A stretch of DNA of 64,000 nucleotides from Xylogone sp. PMI_703 (taxonomy: Eukaryota > Ascomycota > Leotiomycetes), in contig JAJTUQ010000003.1 in the NCBI GenBank assembly GCA_021399445.1, positions 7,378,001 to 7,442,000 on the forward strand, read 5' to 3'. The translations under genes and the position numbers were made by a program. This document shows, one piece after another, positions 48,982 through 60,030 of this stretch (position 1 is its first letter; every line of letters starts with the position of its first letter). The notes below the pieces were generated by a model, which saw only the letters and a program-made list of their open reading frames with translations, was not told where the DNA came from and searched no databases.

Positions 48982-49363
48982 AAGAACCTATCTCTTCTGA
49001 AATATGGAGAGAAAGTTTTTGGAAATAAAAGCGCAAATGTCACAAGTGAGGAGGATAGATATAAAGATAAAAAGTAAAAGCATGTATAGTTAGCGAACAT
49101 TGACACGTAGCAGATTCATACTTTAAACATCATATCTCATATTCCCAATGACCCGTATTTTATGGTGTAGGATGAAGTAAACCATGCCATCTGTGCTTAT
49201 AATAATCAAAATGTGATAAGAATGATCCCTGTTAAACATGACCCGCCAAATAAACCCCTAACGCTATGCAATAACAATCGTTTTATCCCCACAAACAAGA
49301 AACCATCTGTTTCAAGGAAGGGACAGAGTGAAAGATCAAAAAGAGCGGCTGTTACTCTAGAAT
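48982..49363. other. convergent intergenic region, USB1 / ERO1
   Basis: AT-rich 3' flanks of two convergent genes. No gene is recognised. Confidence 0.6.
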
Positions 49364-51356
49364 CTACAACTCATCTAGACGTGGATGTCTAATTGTCCAC
49401 AATCGAGGAGACACAGGCAGCCCAACGTAAAACTCCCATACTCGAGTGAGTTCTAAAATAAATATCTCCCATCTAGTGCATCAGAAAAAAATATTAGCAC
49501 ATTATCTCTTTCAATTCTGTATGCTCAAAAGAGGAAAAGGCGGCGTGGAAGATAAGAAGACTTACATTGATTTGGGAAAGCTCAACCATCCCCTGATGAC
49601 GTACTTGAAAGCTTTATAGATATTCTCCATTTCTGTCCAGAACGCTTCTTCGACTGTCTCGGATTGATGCGTCCTCCGCTGTCGTTCTTCTTCCTCGAAT
49701 TCTTCAAACTCGTCGTATGGTTTTTGGGACTTGTTGGTTTCCGATGGAGGAGGCGTGTGATAGAGCTCGCTGTCATCTTCGATGCTGATGTGGTGATGGC
49801 CCCGGCTTTCCTCCTCGGTCTCCTCGGCTTCAACCATGAGTCTAAACTCGTGGATTGCGTGAAGGGAGCTTGATACTCTCGCAAGGGTGTTGAAGAGCGC
49901 CACGAGCTCAGTTCGCTTGAGAGCGGGATTGTCAGCTGCGTTTTCGTGGAACTCGAAGAGGACTTTGAGTGCTGTGCCATAGCCACTCGTCTGAACTTTA
50001 CCCCAGAGACGGCATTTATCACAGCCCACACAGTCCATGACTCGGCTTATATTTCGGAATCGATGGCGGAATTCTTCTTTCAATGCGGGTCCTTCGCCAT
50101 TGACGAATAGCAAACTCTCGTCGAAGATTTGGGGCCTATCCGCTGCAAGTGAGGCAACATCATGGACCTTTTGCTTTGTAATTTGGTCTTGTTCTGGGTC
50201 ACCAGAGCAGAACGTGTAGTCCTTCAAGTACGGTTCCAACTTGGTCACAGCCCGGACCAGCAGGGCGTAGTTGAAGTAGAGATTTGCCACCCGGTCAGGG
50301 AAAGGATGCAGCCGGTCTTTGTAACATTGTAAATTCGGTCCCCATTCACCTGTTGACTGATTCAAGTAATCCCAGCAAAGGTGAGTGCTGATTGAGGTGT
50401 GCATGCCAGACACCACTCGGTAGAAAACCCGTTTCTCGAGACACTGGTCCTCATTCTCCATTCCTGACTCACTTACGAACGGCGTATTTGGAGCCTGCTC
50501 CCGTAAACCTGCTAGATTTTGCTGACGGCCATGCGCCTGCAATACATTCTTGAAGTCCAAAGCCGCCGGTCCCGGCGGGGGGAATGGAGAGACCCCCAGG
50601 GTCTCCGGTTTGTGAAATGACGCCTTAGAGAAGCAGTTTTCCAAATATATGGCACTCCAGACCTGTCTGGCTCCTACTCCTGCATATCCGGTAAACCGTT
50701 CAGGATTATCAACCAGGCTCACGTAGTCACCCTTTCCTGATCCTTCATCTTCCGGCACACAATAGTCACGATCGTCGCACTCATCATCGTATTCCACAAC
50801 GCAACTCTCTCCAACGTCCTCACCTAGCATGCCCTGCAGCGGTTTCTCAGGTCCTCTCTCCTTTTGCTGTTGCCGACCTGGGTGTCCGGCCTTAGGTCCC
50901 CTCAATTTACCTAACTCGTCCGCCCTCCATATTGGCGGGATATCTTCCTCGTTTTCCAGCGTATTCACGGCGCATGCAATGTTGCCGCACATTCCATTTT
51001 CGTCATTCCAGAATGGACATTGTTTCCCGAATAAATTCAAACGATAGTAGGAGAAGAAGTCGGTGTTTTGTGTCAGGTCTTTTATAACGGGGCGCAGATC
51101 GCGGTTAATGTGATCGAGAGTAGAGTAGGAGGCACATGCATCTGAGACAATGGCCTTTGGAGAGATCTGTGAGACGGAGGAGGCATTAGAAAGGCATGCC
51201 GTGAGGATAAGAAGTAGCAATAAGAAAAGAAGAAGTGGTGCATACCGCGCAAACATCTGGGCCGGATGATATCGAAGGTGTCTTAGATTCGACGCTATGT
51301 GACGTCCCCAAGAGGATGAACACTGCCAGATAAAATATTCGAGCCGCCGACTTCAT
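49364..51356 (-). CDS. ero1: endoplasmic reticulum oxidoreductin Ero1
   Basis: Minus-strand exons 51356-51246, 51166-49566 and 49472-49364 give 606 residues. Ero1 is the FAD-dependent ER-lumenal thiol oxidase that re-oxidises protein disulfide isomerase, passing electrons to oxygen. Exon 1 gives a signal peptide (MKSAARIFYLAVFILLGTSH) and joins in phase 0 so that the conserved Cys of GPDVCA sits just before ISPKAIVSDACASY. Then come FFSYYRLNLFGKQCPFWNDE, the shuttle-type Cys region MCGNIACAV, the flavin-site blocks TGYAGVGARQVWSAIYLENC and GMHTSISTHLCWDYL, and the active-site CVGCDKCRLWGK near residue 412. The third exon, through a gtaagt donor and gctaat branch, adds 36 residues (IWEIFILELTRVWEFYVGLP), a hydrophobic/amphipathic tail that may hold the protein at the membrane. 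Reading through either junction would give other ends. Confidence 0.94.
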
Positions 51357-52445
51357 TGTAAATCAAGGATAAGACACCTGGCCTTTTCAATCCCGGAAGT
51401 ATGCACGAGAAATTTAATAATATTTAGGCAAAGGTAAGCAATGTCGTGGGGGAAAAGGTTGGTTTCGGCGTTACGGACTCCAAACTACTTTAAAGTGTCG
51501 CATGTGGCAAAGAGACACTGAACGTTTTAGACCCTGCTATAGAAAGGAACAAAGCAAGGACCCTTTCAAACTAAGCATTGGCTTGTCTGCCATAAGGAGG
51601 AATTGAGCTGAATTGCAGAGAGGGAGGGCGCATTTTAGAAGGCTGATTTCAAAGCAGAAATGGCTATTACGGTTTATGTGTTCACTTTGGATGGATGGGC
51701 CGATTATCTCACTATCTAATCAAGGATTAGTATTTAACGGGGAAGCTTCACGCCACTTAACTGCCCACCAACGTTACCTCAGCCACAGGAACTCGCAGGG
51801 AACCAATATATTCAAAGCCCTTTTTAGTGGCTCGTGTAAATGAAGCTCCAATATGGAATACCCAAAACGACTCTTTCTAAAGGACAAGTATATTGTCGGC
51901 ACCACTTCGTGATAACTAATTCACGATCAGGAGTCACGTAATCAAGCAGCACCACGCCTCGTTTCATTCAAATTTAATTAGCAAAGTCTAGATCAGGCGT
52001 CTCAAGTGGTCTGCGCCTCTCACAAGTTTTTCATACGAGACACTAAAATACAACTACGGCCGGAATCCATTATATGTCCCAGATCCAGCTCCAGACTGCA
52101 AATACATCAAGAAAATGACCCTAGGACCTGCTTTTCATCCTTGGATGTGCGGTCTTGGCTAAATATGCTGCGGGACCAGGATGCGTCGCAAGAATAGAGC
52201 GTGGTTGATCCTACTATGTACAGCAAAGTCGGAAGCCAAGGAATCTGGAGTGAGAGACATCACGACGTAAGGTCATCAAAGCCATACGCCACCAAATGCA
52301 ATGTCTTGTCGCTGAACCGAAACACCATATCAAAATCCATAGTATGCGGGAAACTCTATTTGCTTTTATTGATTCGGAGGAACATAATTGATGGGCCTCC
52401 TATACACTGAATTAGTAGGCTATTGAAATATCTGTAGCCCCGGAC
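51357..52445. other. intergenic region, ERO1 promoter / CKS1 3' end
   Basis: Holds the ERO1 promoter on the left and the CKS1 3' flank on the right. I see no clear UPR element and no gene. Confidence 0.55.
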
Positions 52446-52886
52446 TTACTTAAAAAGAAGGATATGCGGCTCTGGCTCGTGGACTTCGTAGTGTTCCCAA
52501 CCAAGACTCTGTGAGAGATTGTGAGAATATTGCCTATACCCATTGTATTGAAGCTTATATACCTGTGTGATCCCTAGCGCTCTCCACTCCTCTTCCCAAA
52601 GCAGCTTCAACGTACCCTTGGTCGGGTCGTGATATTCTTTTGGAATGGCTTTAAGCATATTCTTCGGTAGTTGGACATGGCGATATTCGTATTCATCATC
52701 TGAGTACCTAAACCCATTAAATTAGTATCATAAGCCCGTACCTAACTATCCAACAAATTGACCCCTCACAAGGGCTCACCTTGCAGAATAATGAATCGAA
52801 TCAATAAATTCGTCCAGCCGCGCCTTCTCCTGTTCTGTAAGAGGCCTTGGAACCTTGTTCCGTCTGCTAACATCGATGTCTGACAT
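52446..52886 (-). CDS. cks1: cyclin-dependent kinase regulatory subunit Cks1
   Basis: Minus-strand exons 52886-52780, 52707-52563 and 52508-52446 give 104 residues. Cks1 binds Cdk1 and docks phosphorylated substrates, helping multisite phosphorylation and APC/C activity. The core is nearly complete: [50 protein letters not shown] and the hinge [11 protein letters not shown]. The phosphate-binding Arg and Trp positions are present. Intron 2 is 54 nt and has no stop in frame, so its retention would insert 18 residues between GITQ and SLGW. The chain stops right after LLFK, a few residues earlier than in most relatives, and that stop overlaps a good gtaagt donor; a further short exon downstream is possible but I could not define one. 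Confidence 0.92.
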
Positions 52887-53775
52887 CGTATTGTGATTAC
52901 TTATGGGCCACAATATTCGCTCTCAAAGATAATTTCGGCGTTTTAGGAAACGGAAACGCGGGGCACGCGACGCAAATTGATTGCGCTGCGGCACCTAATC
53001 CTTCCACAACAGGTTTGCAGCGCGGCAAGGATAAGAATTCGTAAATGTGTTTGGGTTGACGACTCCCGGAGAGGTCCCTGCGGATGCAAGAGAGGTGATC
53101 GTGTGGTATGCACTGGAAGATGCACAGATCACTTTGCTGTTGCTTAGGGCGAATAGATAGTGGAGACGACTGTAGTTTCAAAGAAGCTGTTCTTCTGATG
53201 GGAAGGCAAGTGGCAAGGTAAAGGAAAGAGCGGACGTTATTATCAAGAGATAACCAGCAGGGCTTTTATGTACTTTTATGAAGCTCCCTATGAATTTGGG
53301 TGGAGATGTTGACCGTATTTTCTGGAATTGTTTGTTTACTGGCAGGTACTTTAGCTTGGGCCTCTCGGTGGGATATGCATAATTACCTAAGCAATACTGG
53401 AGACTGCACGTGATTAGTGCGAATCGCTTCAAAACCATTGCCGCGTTCTTTGAGGTATTCACTATTAGGTAAAGATTTGGCGACCTCGTGTAGCCAAAGT
53501 TGGAAGCGGACGATTGCAGTAGAGGGAGTCTCTTTACGCTCTCTAATATCGATATCTCGAATTATTCTTGGGGTCTTCCTCCTTCGCCAACCACCGGCGA
53601 CCCCTGCGCTCCAATCTGTCCGAGAGCGAGAGTACACCTCCCAACGCGCGATCGCACATCAGACGCGCTCGTACAGTTGTAGAGGCATTGTCTAAAGCGC
53701 AACAATCTTTGCTTTTAACTGATATCCGCACGAGTCTTGCATTTGCGCAAGATCGCGCAAACCAATACTTGCACC
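52887..53775. other. divergent intergenic region, CKS1 / RSC4-like
   Basis: Contains both promoters; no gene is recognised. Short frames at 53417-53695 overlap on both strands and look like chance. Confidence 0.55.
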
Positions 53776-56249
53776 ATGGAATCAAAACGGAAGGTCAATG
53801 GTGCACACGCACTAGACATAGATGAACGATCTGCAAAAAGAAGAAGACTTCCCACTGTAAGTCCCCCCGCCATCGTTACTCGGTATAATTTTCCAGTCGC
53901 TTTACTTTGATCCTCGTTCGTTGTAGAGATTGTAGGGTATCTGCGCCAGTCCAATGATGCAGGAGGCCACTACCATCGACGCTCACAGGTTCTATGCCAA
54001 TGCTTGACCGAGGCGACCTTTTGCGAGCGAAGACTGACAGACATCTAGGACCTCACCGATGAAACTCCTGAGACCACTGCGGAAAAGGGACTGGCCTTTG
54101 TTGAACATCTCAAAAAAACTACAGACAAGAGGTATGATGGATTATTCACAATTTTCACGGTATCTCAGTTATTTTTAAAGGGCCAACCATCTCAGTTTAG
54201 ATGTGGACCCTCTTGTCGCTATCGCAAGCTTCGATCTCTTGACCCCCTCTATTATACCTTGCATTCTAAGATGGAGATGTGTACATGGCTAACTGTGACC
54301 ATAGTGGCCGCCTCGTCGCAACCAATTTTCTCACACTTCCTAATAAAAGACAGCTCCCCGACTATTACAAAATTATTAAAATGCCTGTCGCATTAGATAC
54401 AATTCAGGAAAAGCTAATGCGAAGGGAGTTTCCAACCTTGTCTGCCGTCGAAAGCTACTTTAAGCGAATGATAGCGAATGCAAAGGAATACAATCAGAAG
54501 GGATCCGAAATATATGATGATGCTGAAAGGATCAGGAAAGCACTGAGCAATTATATGACCAAGAATAACCCAGCATATAAAACCCCTGGCTATGTTGCTC
54601 TTCCGGCCCCCATACCACCCGAATTATTAGAGAAGAGCGACAGTGAAGCCGATGCTGAGGGCGAACCAGAGGAAGATGAGGTAGAGGCTACTCCTCAAGC
54701 AAGGAGAGGACCGGGCCGGCCGCCAAAAACCCAGCAAGCCCAGAGGTCGAGCACAACTCCTGCGACCTCGGAACAGCAGTATGACGGTGTTGGTTTTGAT
54801 GGTCTCACGTTCCAACAAGCTCAGGAGAAGATCGTTGCAGATATGATTCGATATAAAGAAGATCCAGAGTATGCATAACTCTACCCAACCATTCGTTCCT
54901 ATTACTAACCGTCTCGAAGTGACGAGTATGCAGCTTTTGAAGTATTCATAAACCTTCCTCCCCGGAGTCTCAAAGATTACTACCAAATCATACCCTACCC
55001 GGTTTCGTTAAAGAAGCTTCAAAAACGTGTTAAAGGCATACACGGTAGAGCAGATGCCACCGGCGTTTCTGACTTCAAGACCTGGGCAGCATTTGAAGAA
55101 GAAGCAAGTTACATATGGAAGAATGCGTGGCATTACAATGAGGATGGCAGTGAGATATCAAACCTAGCGAAAGAATTAGAGGTATGCGCATACTTTCCTT
55201 CGTAGAAGATGATACGAAACTAAAAACACTCTTAGACTTTCTTCCATAAAGCTCTACAAGAGGCAAAGAAGGTAGTTCCTGAACCAGTATCGACGAAAAT
55301 CAAATTGAGAACCGGCGCTCAGCCAGATCGGCCGTCACCCAAAATTACCTTGCACCTGTCTGGGAAAGCAAGTCCTGCTGGATCTCCTGCTCCCCAACAA
55401 AATGGTGTAAATGGTGCCGGGGCTGCTGCTAATGGTACATCTCGTAAATTTGCACTGACTGGGTCTGGCTCTGGGACTCCGTCCTTGGATCAACTAGAAC
55501 GAACAAGAAGCATGTCGGGCTCTGCAGCTTCTCCGACCCCTTCACAATCTGCCACGGTCAAGCGCGAAGACGGCATTTCACCCGCTCCTGCTTCTGTGTT
55601 GAGCAACCAGGCAAGCTCCACTCAGGAGTCTCAAACCGGTATGCTACAGAGAACAGCATCGGGCATGAGTCAAAGCCCCTATCCTCAGACTGGATTTGCG
55701 CATTCTTTCCCTCATACGCCGATATACCATTCTCCAAATCCAAGTTATGAATCGAAATGGAGACAACCAGGCAAGAGTGAGTTACATATCAGAAACTATA
55801 TACATGGATATTTACTAATTCCGTTAGCTGCTGCTGATGCAATGATCATGAATCTGAGTTTAGCCACGCACCCGGGTCTAAATATTGCTCGCCACTTCCG
55901 TATGGACCTGCCACCATCCCCCACCATGGTCCAACAGTCTATCACTATCAATCTTCCTTCGACTCATTATTATCTTCAGATTAAACCGACAATTGCGCCT
56001 TCGTTGCTTGAGCGTCAACACAAGCTATTTGTAACATCAGGGACCCAACGGCTACATGCCATGCCAACAATCCCTGGACATTCAGTGGATCCCCGGCATC
56101 CACTTTTTGAGGCACGTCTGCTGCCAGGTGTCAATAGGATAGAGATTGAGCTTATCGCAGCACTTCCAAAGGGTTCAGCCAAGCCTGCAAACGGACAGGA
56201 TGTTGAATTGGAGAAGATCACAGTTTTTGCAAATCTCATGAAATCATAA
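53776..56249 (+). CDS. rsc4: double-bromodomain protein, RSC complex subunit Rsc4-like
   Basis: Exons 53776-53856, 54049-54131, 54305-54868, 54920-55181, 55236-55776 and 55828-56249 give 650 residues. Bromodomain 1 (about 45-150) has NFLTLPNKRQLPDYYKIIKM and the acetyl-lysine pocket region ANAKEYNQKGSEIYDDA. An acidic linker with an AT-hook-like core (RRGPGRPPKTQQ) follows near 200, then bromodomain 2 (about 240-340) with FEVFINLPPRSLKDYYQIIP and NAWHYNEDGSEI. A Ser/Pro/Gln-rich spacer leads to a conserved C-terminal domain (about 520-650). Tandem bromodomains plus this tail match Rsc4, a nucleosome-binding subunit of the RSC remodeller; Rsc1/Rsc2 have BAH domains, which are absent. The N terminus (MESKRKVNG...AKRRRLPT) looks like a nuclear signal. 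The first two introns are long (192 and 173 nt) and their junctions the least certain. Confidence 0.85.
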
Positions 56250-56715
56250 CTTTTCAAGAACGTGTATATTGCTAACTAGGTATGGCTATATTGCTGGTGG
56301 CCTCGATATGTGGGCCGCCAAAAGGGCGTTTGGGCTGCGAGGGTACCATTGGACTGGAGTTAATGGAATGAAGGGGGAGATATATCATGTATTGTAATAC
56401 GACAGAAGTGTACCTCTAGTTAATTCATGAGGGTATTATCGCAAACTTCCAGATACAATTCCCATGGTAATTCCTTTCAACCAATCGAAACCCGGAACAC
56501 CCCACTTCCACTTTACTAATCGCCATTTCATGTGACTTTTCGCACTAGAGGCGGGGGTTTGAAGAAAATCAATCCAGTGGCGGATAGCCGAGCAAAACTT
56601 ATGGTGGGCGCTAATAAAAAATCACACTCTTTAAAAAAGTTCGAGGTCGCAATCGATTGTCTCGTCGTGACCTTTACTTTCTTTATTCTTTAATCGGATC
56701 AAGAACCATATTAAA
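56250..56715. other. intergenic region, RSC4-like / SSB1
   Basis: 3' flank and SSB1 promoter; the last 100 bp are AT- and pyrimidine-rich as in highly expressed genes. No other feature is recognised. Confidence 0.6.
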
Positions 56716-58884
56716 ATGGCTGACGAAGTATATGACGGTGCGATCGGTATCGATCTTGGTGAGTATCTCAATGTTCACTTTGTGAAAGCAAAGTAAAAAA
56801 ACTGCAGTTTCTAATGCTAATCCAAATCTTCAGGCACAACATACTCTTGCGTTGCCAATTATGAGGGCACCAATGTGGAAATCAGTAAGTATTACCATAA
56901 GATATACTTTTCGATCTAGTTATCATTATAGAGTACAGTTTGCTGATATTTTCTCAGTTGCCAACGAGCAGGGTAGTTTCACTACTCCATCATTCGTTTC
57001 CTTCACAGACAAGGAGCGTTTGATTGGTGAATCCGCCAAGAACCAGGCTGCTATGAACCCAAGAAATACTATCTTTGATATCAAGTAAGGAATTATAATT
57101 CTCTGAACTGGCAAGATCTCCGAACTTTGACTGACATTTGCGCCAGGCGATTGATTGGACGAAGATTTGACGATCCTACTGTCAAGAAGGATATCGAGTC
57201 ATGGCCATTCAAGGTTGTTGATCAAGATGGAAGCCCTGCTGTTGAGGTTGAGTATCTTGGTGAGACCAAGACTTTCTCTCCTCAGGAGATTTCCTCCATG
57301 GTTCTTACCAAGGTAATTCCTTCTCGGCTTTTGCCACGGAAAGAATATTTAGACTTACTTTACTGTTTCTTAGATGAAAGAGGTTGCCGAGACCAAGTTG
57401 GGCAAGAAGGTTACCAAGGCGGTTATTACCGTCCCTGCCTACTTCAACGATAACCAGCGTCAAGCTACAAAGGATGCTGGTGCCATCGCTGGTCTCAATG
57501 TCCTCCGTATCATCAACGAGCCAACTGCTGCTGCCATTGCCTATGGTCTTGGTTCCGGAAAGTCTAACAAGGAGCGAAACGTTCTCATCTACGATCTCGG
57601 TGGTGGAACTTTCGATGTTTCCCTCTTGAACATCCAAGGTGGTGTGTTCACCGTCAAGGCCACTGCTGGTGATACCCACTTGGGAGGTCAAGATTTTGAT
57701 ACCAACCTCCTTGACCACTTCAAGAAGGAGTTCACGCGCAAGACCAAGAAGGATTTGTCTGGAGACCCACGTGCTCTCCGACGTCTCCGAACTGCCTGCG
57801 AACGTGCGAAGAGAACCTTGTCCAGCGGTGCTCAAACCACTGTTGAGATCGACTCTTTGTTCGATGGTGAGGACTTCAATGCTCAGATCACCCGGGCTCG
57901 TTTTGAAGACCTTAACTCCAAAGCCTTCAATGGTACTTTAGAGCCTGTTGCACAAGTCATGAAGGATGCTGGTATTGAGAAGAGCAAGGTTGATGAAATC
58001 GTGCTTGTTGGTGGCTCTACTCGTATCCCACGGATACAGAAGCTCCTCAGTGACTTCTTTGACGGAAAGAAGCTCGAGAAGAGCATCAACCCTGATGAGG
58101 CTGTCGCCTACGGTGCTGCTGTCCAGGCCGGTATCCTATCAGGAAAGGCCACCTCCGCTGACACTGCCGACCTCCTCCTTTTGGATGTCGTTCCCCTTTC
58201 CCTCGGTGTTGCTATGGAAGGCAACATCTTCGCACCAGTCGTCCCACGTGGACAGACTGTGCCTACCATCAAGAAGCGTACATTCACTACTGTCGCTGAC
58301 AACCAACAAACTGTTCAGTTCCCTGTCTACCAGGGTGAGCGTGTAAACTGCGAGGACAACACCTCCCTCGGAGAGTTTACTCTCGCACCAATCCCACCAA
58401 TGAAGGCTGGTGAAGCCGTTCTCGAGGTCGTTTTCGAAGTCGACGTCAATGGTATCCTCAAGGTCACCGCTACTGAGAAGACCTCTGGCCGTAGCGCCAA
58501 CATCACCATCTCCAACTCCGTCGGAAAGTTGTCCTCAACTGAGATTGAGACCATGATTAACGGTTAGTAATCTAATAATAGAGAATTGTGACAAATATAC
58601 TGACATGAATATCAGATGCCGAGAAATTCAAGAACAGCGACGAGGCTTTCAGCAAGAAATTCGAGGCTAGACAACAGCTCGAATCTTATATCTCAAGAGT
58701 TGAGGAGATCGTCTCCGACCCCACCATGTCTCTCAGACTCAAGCGTGGAACAAAAGAGAAGATCGAGTCGGCCCTCAGTGATGCTATGGGCCAGCTTGAG
58801 ATTGATGAATCGACAGCTGATGACTTGAAGAAGAAGGAGCTTGCCTTGAAGAGAGTGGTGACTAAGGCTATGTCAACTCGTTAA
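56716..58884 (+). CDS. ssb1: ribosome-associated Hsp70 chaperone Ssb1
   Basis: Exons 56716-56758, 56834-56884, 56958-57084, 57147-57312, 57374-58562 and 58616-58884 give 614 residues, one more than yeast Ssb1. The protein is a cytosolic Hsp70 that binds nascent chains at the ribosome exit with the RAC co-chaperone. ATPase signatures are intact: [19 protein letters not shown] (near 9), [29 protein letters not shown] and [16 protein letters not shown]. The substrate-binding domain starts after the linker [17 protein letters not shown], and the lid ends [13 protein letters not shown] with no EEVD tail, as expected for Ssb rather than Ssa. The gene has five introns, all GT-AG and mostly crowded in the first 600 bp, a common pattern in fungal Hsp70 genes. 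Confidence 0.97.
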
Positions 58885-59206
58885 AGTTGCACAAGAAGTA
58901 AAGATATGGAGAAAAAACGGTGTTGATACATGATACATGATTCATGACATGGATTGGCCATTTGGTTCGAGGGCTTTTTCACTGGGTTTTCTTAAAAGTC
59001 ACTTGCGGATTGTGATTCCTCATTTCAGTGATTTCTGATCCACGGATTGTTCTATTTTTGCTACGAGCATAAAGCGCGCTTGTAGAACAGGAAGTATGGA
59101 ATGTTAATCAAATCGAATGATACTGGTTCAGAAAAATAGATTTCTTATCATTATTCTTTTAAGTCCCGTATCGGCTTCCCTTGTGATGGTGTTTGTCCTT
59201 TTGAAC
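58885..59206. other. convergent intergenic region, SSB1 / 2EXR-like
   Basis: AT-rich 3' flanks. Nothing else is recognised. Confidence 0.6.
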
Positions 59207-59836
59207 TCAACCCATGTGAAGCAAGCAGGAAATATCCTGCAGCTTAAGGTGATATTCGGGAAGTTTATTCTCATTTGATGCTTCTCTACGTTCATATGAC
59301 TCCGTTACTAGGGTTATATGCTCTAAGTAAGGATCGCAGCACAATTCTTTTAAAGCCAAAAGGGGATGATGGTCATCCGCTGTTGAGATTTTATCCTCAC
59401 ATAGTGACCGCCACGTTATGAAGTCGCTTGGCCTGATAGTGACATGCATAATCCTCAAGTGTCCATTAAGGATACAGTCCTGTAATGCTGGGACTAATTT
59501 GTCGCAAAAGAAGTCAAATGGCCCCCATCGATTGATCTTAAGATGTAACTCTCGTATCGCACGTCGGTTATCGCGCCAGGCTGGTTCCAAGAAATAGTCC
59601 CATATTTCATTACGCCTCCTGACAGTGATCTCAAAACTATTACATGAAAAGTAGACAGGACGAACTTCTGCATATAGTTGATGGCACGTTAAGAGGATAT
59701 TGAGTGGGAAGGTAGAATGAGCATCACAGTGTGCTAGAGAGACAGTGGTGTCGTTGACGCAGACGAGAGTATAAATTCTTTGACGGATTTCGGGTGGGAG
59801 GTCGAGAAAAGGGAACCATTGTATTTCTGCTGGCAT
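59207..59836 (-). CDS. 2EXR/F-box-like domain protein
   Basis: One intronless frame of 209 residues. The N terminus, FPFLDLPPEIRQRIYTLVCV, fits the LPxEIRxxIY motif of 2EXR/F-box-like proteins that are greatly expanded in filamentous ascomycetes. A second conserved part is LNILLTCHQLYAEVRPVYFS followed by the NSFEITVRRR strand. No repeat domain follows; the rest is charged, with an HDH-type and Cys-containing stretch of no known meaning. Members are usually small and of unknown function, and ubiquitin-ligase activity is not shown. It is divergent from the ribosome recycling factor, with 194 bp between starts. Confidence 0.75.
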   Translation of the reverse strand: MPAEIQWFPFLDLPPEIRQRIYTLVCVNDTTVSLAHCDAHSTFPLNILLTCHQLYAEVRPVYFSCNSFEITVRRRNEIWDYFLEPAWRDNRRAIRELHLKINRWGPFDFFCDKLVPALQDCILNGHLRIMHVTIRPSDFITWRSLCEDKISTADDHHPLLALKELCCDPYLEHITLVTESYERREASNENKLPEYHLKLQDISCLLHMG

Positions 59837-60030
59837 AATTTTGAAAGTAGATCAGACGGATTAGCCGCCTGGACTCATGACCGAGAGTGCTTCTCTTGGT
59901 GTCACAGTATGACTCGACGTAATTAACGATGGGGAAAGGCTGAAACGTCGACGCGAGGCCAGAGATCGGCCTTGTTCTTAGCCAAATTTCAAAGCCAGAC
60001 GCCCCGCAGCACTCTTATTTCGAAGTGATC

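Noticed and set aside
51246..51256. Taking MFARYAP as the main ERO1 start
   Set aside because: The spliced model keeps a conserved Cys and a normal signal peptide and has a canonical intron; the alternative is treated as a possible retained-intron form.
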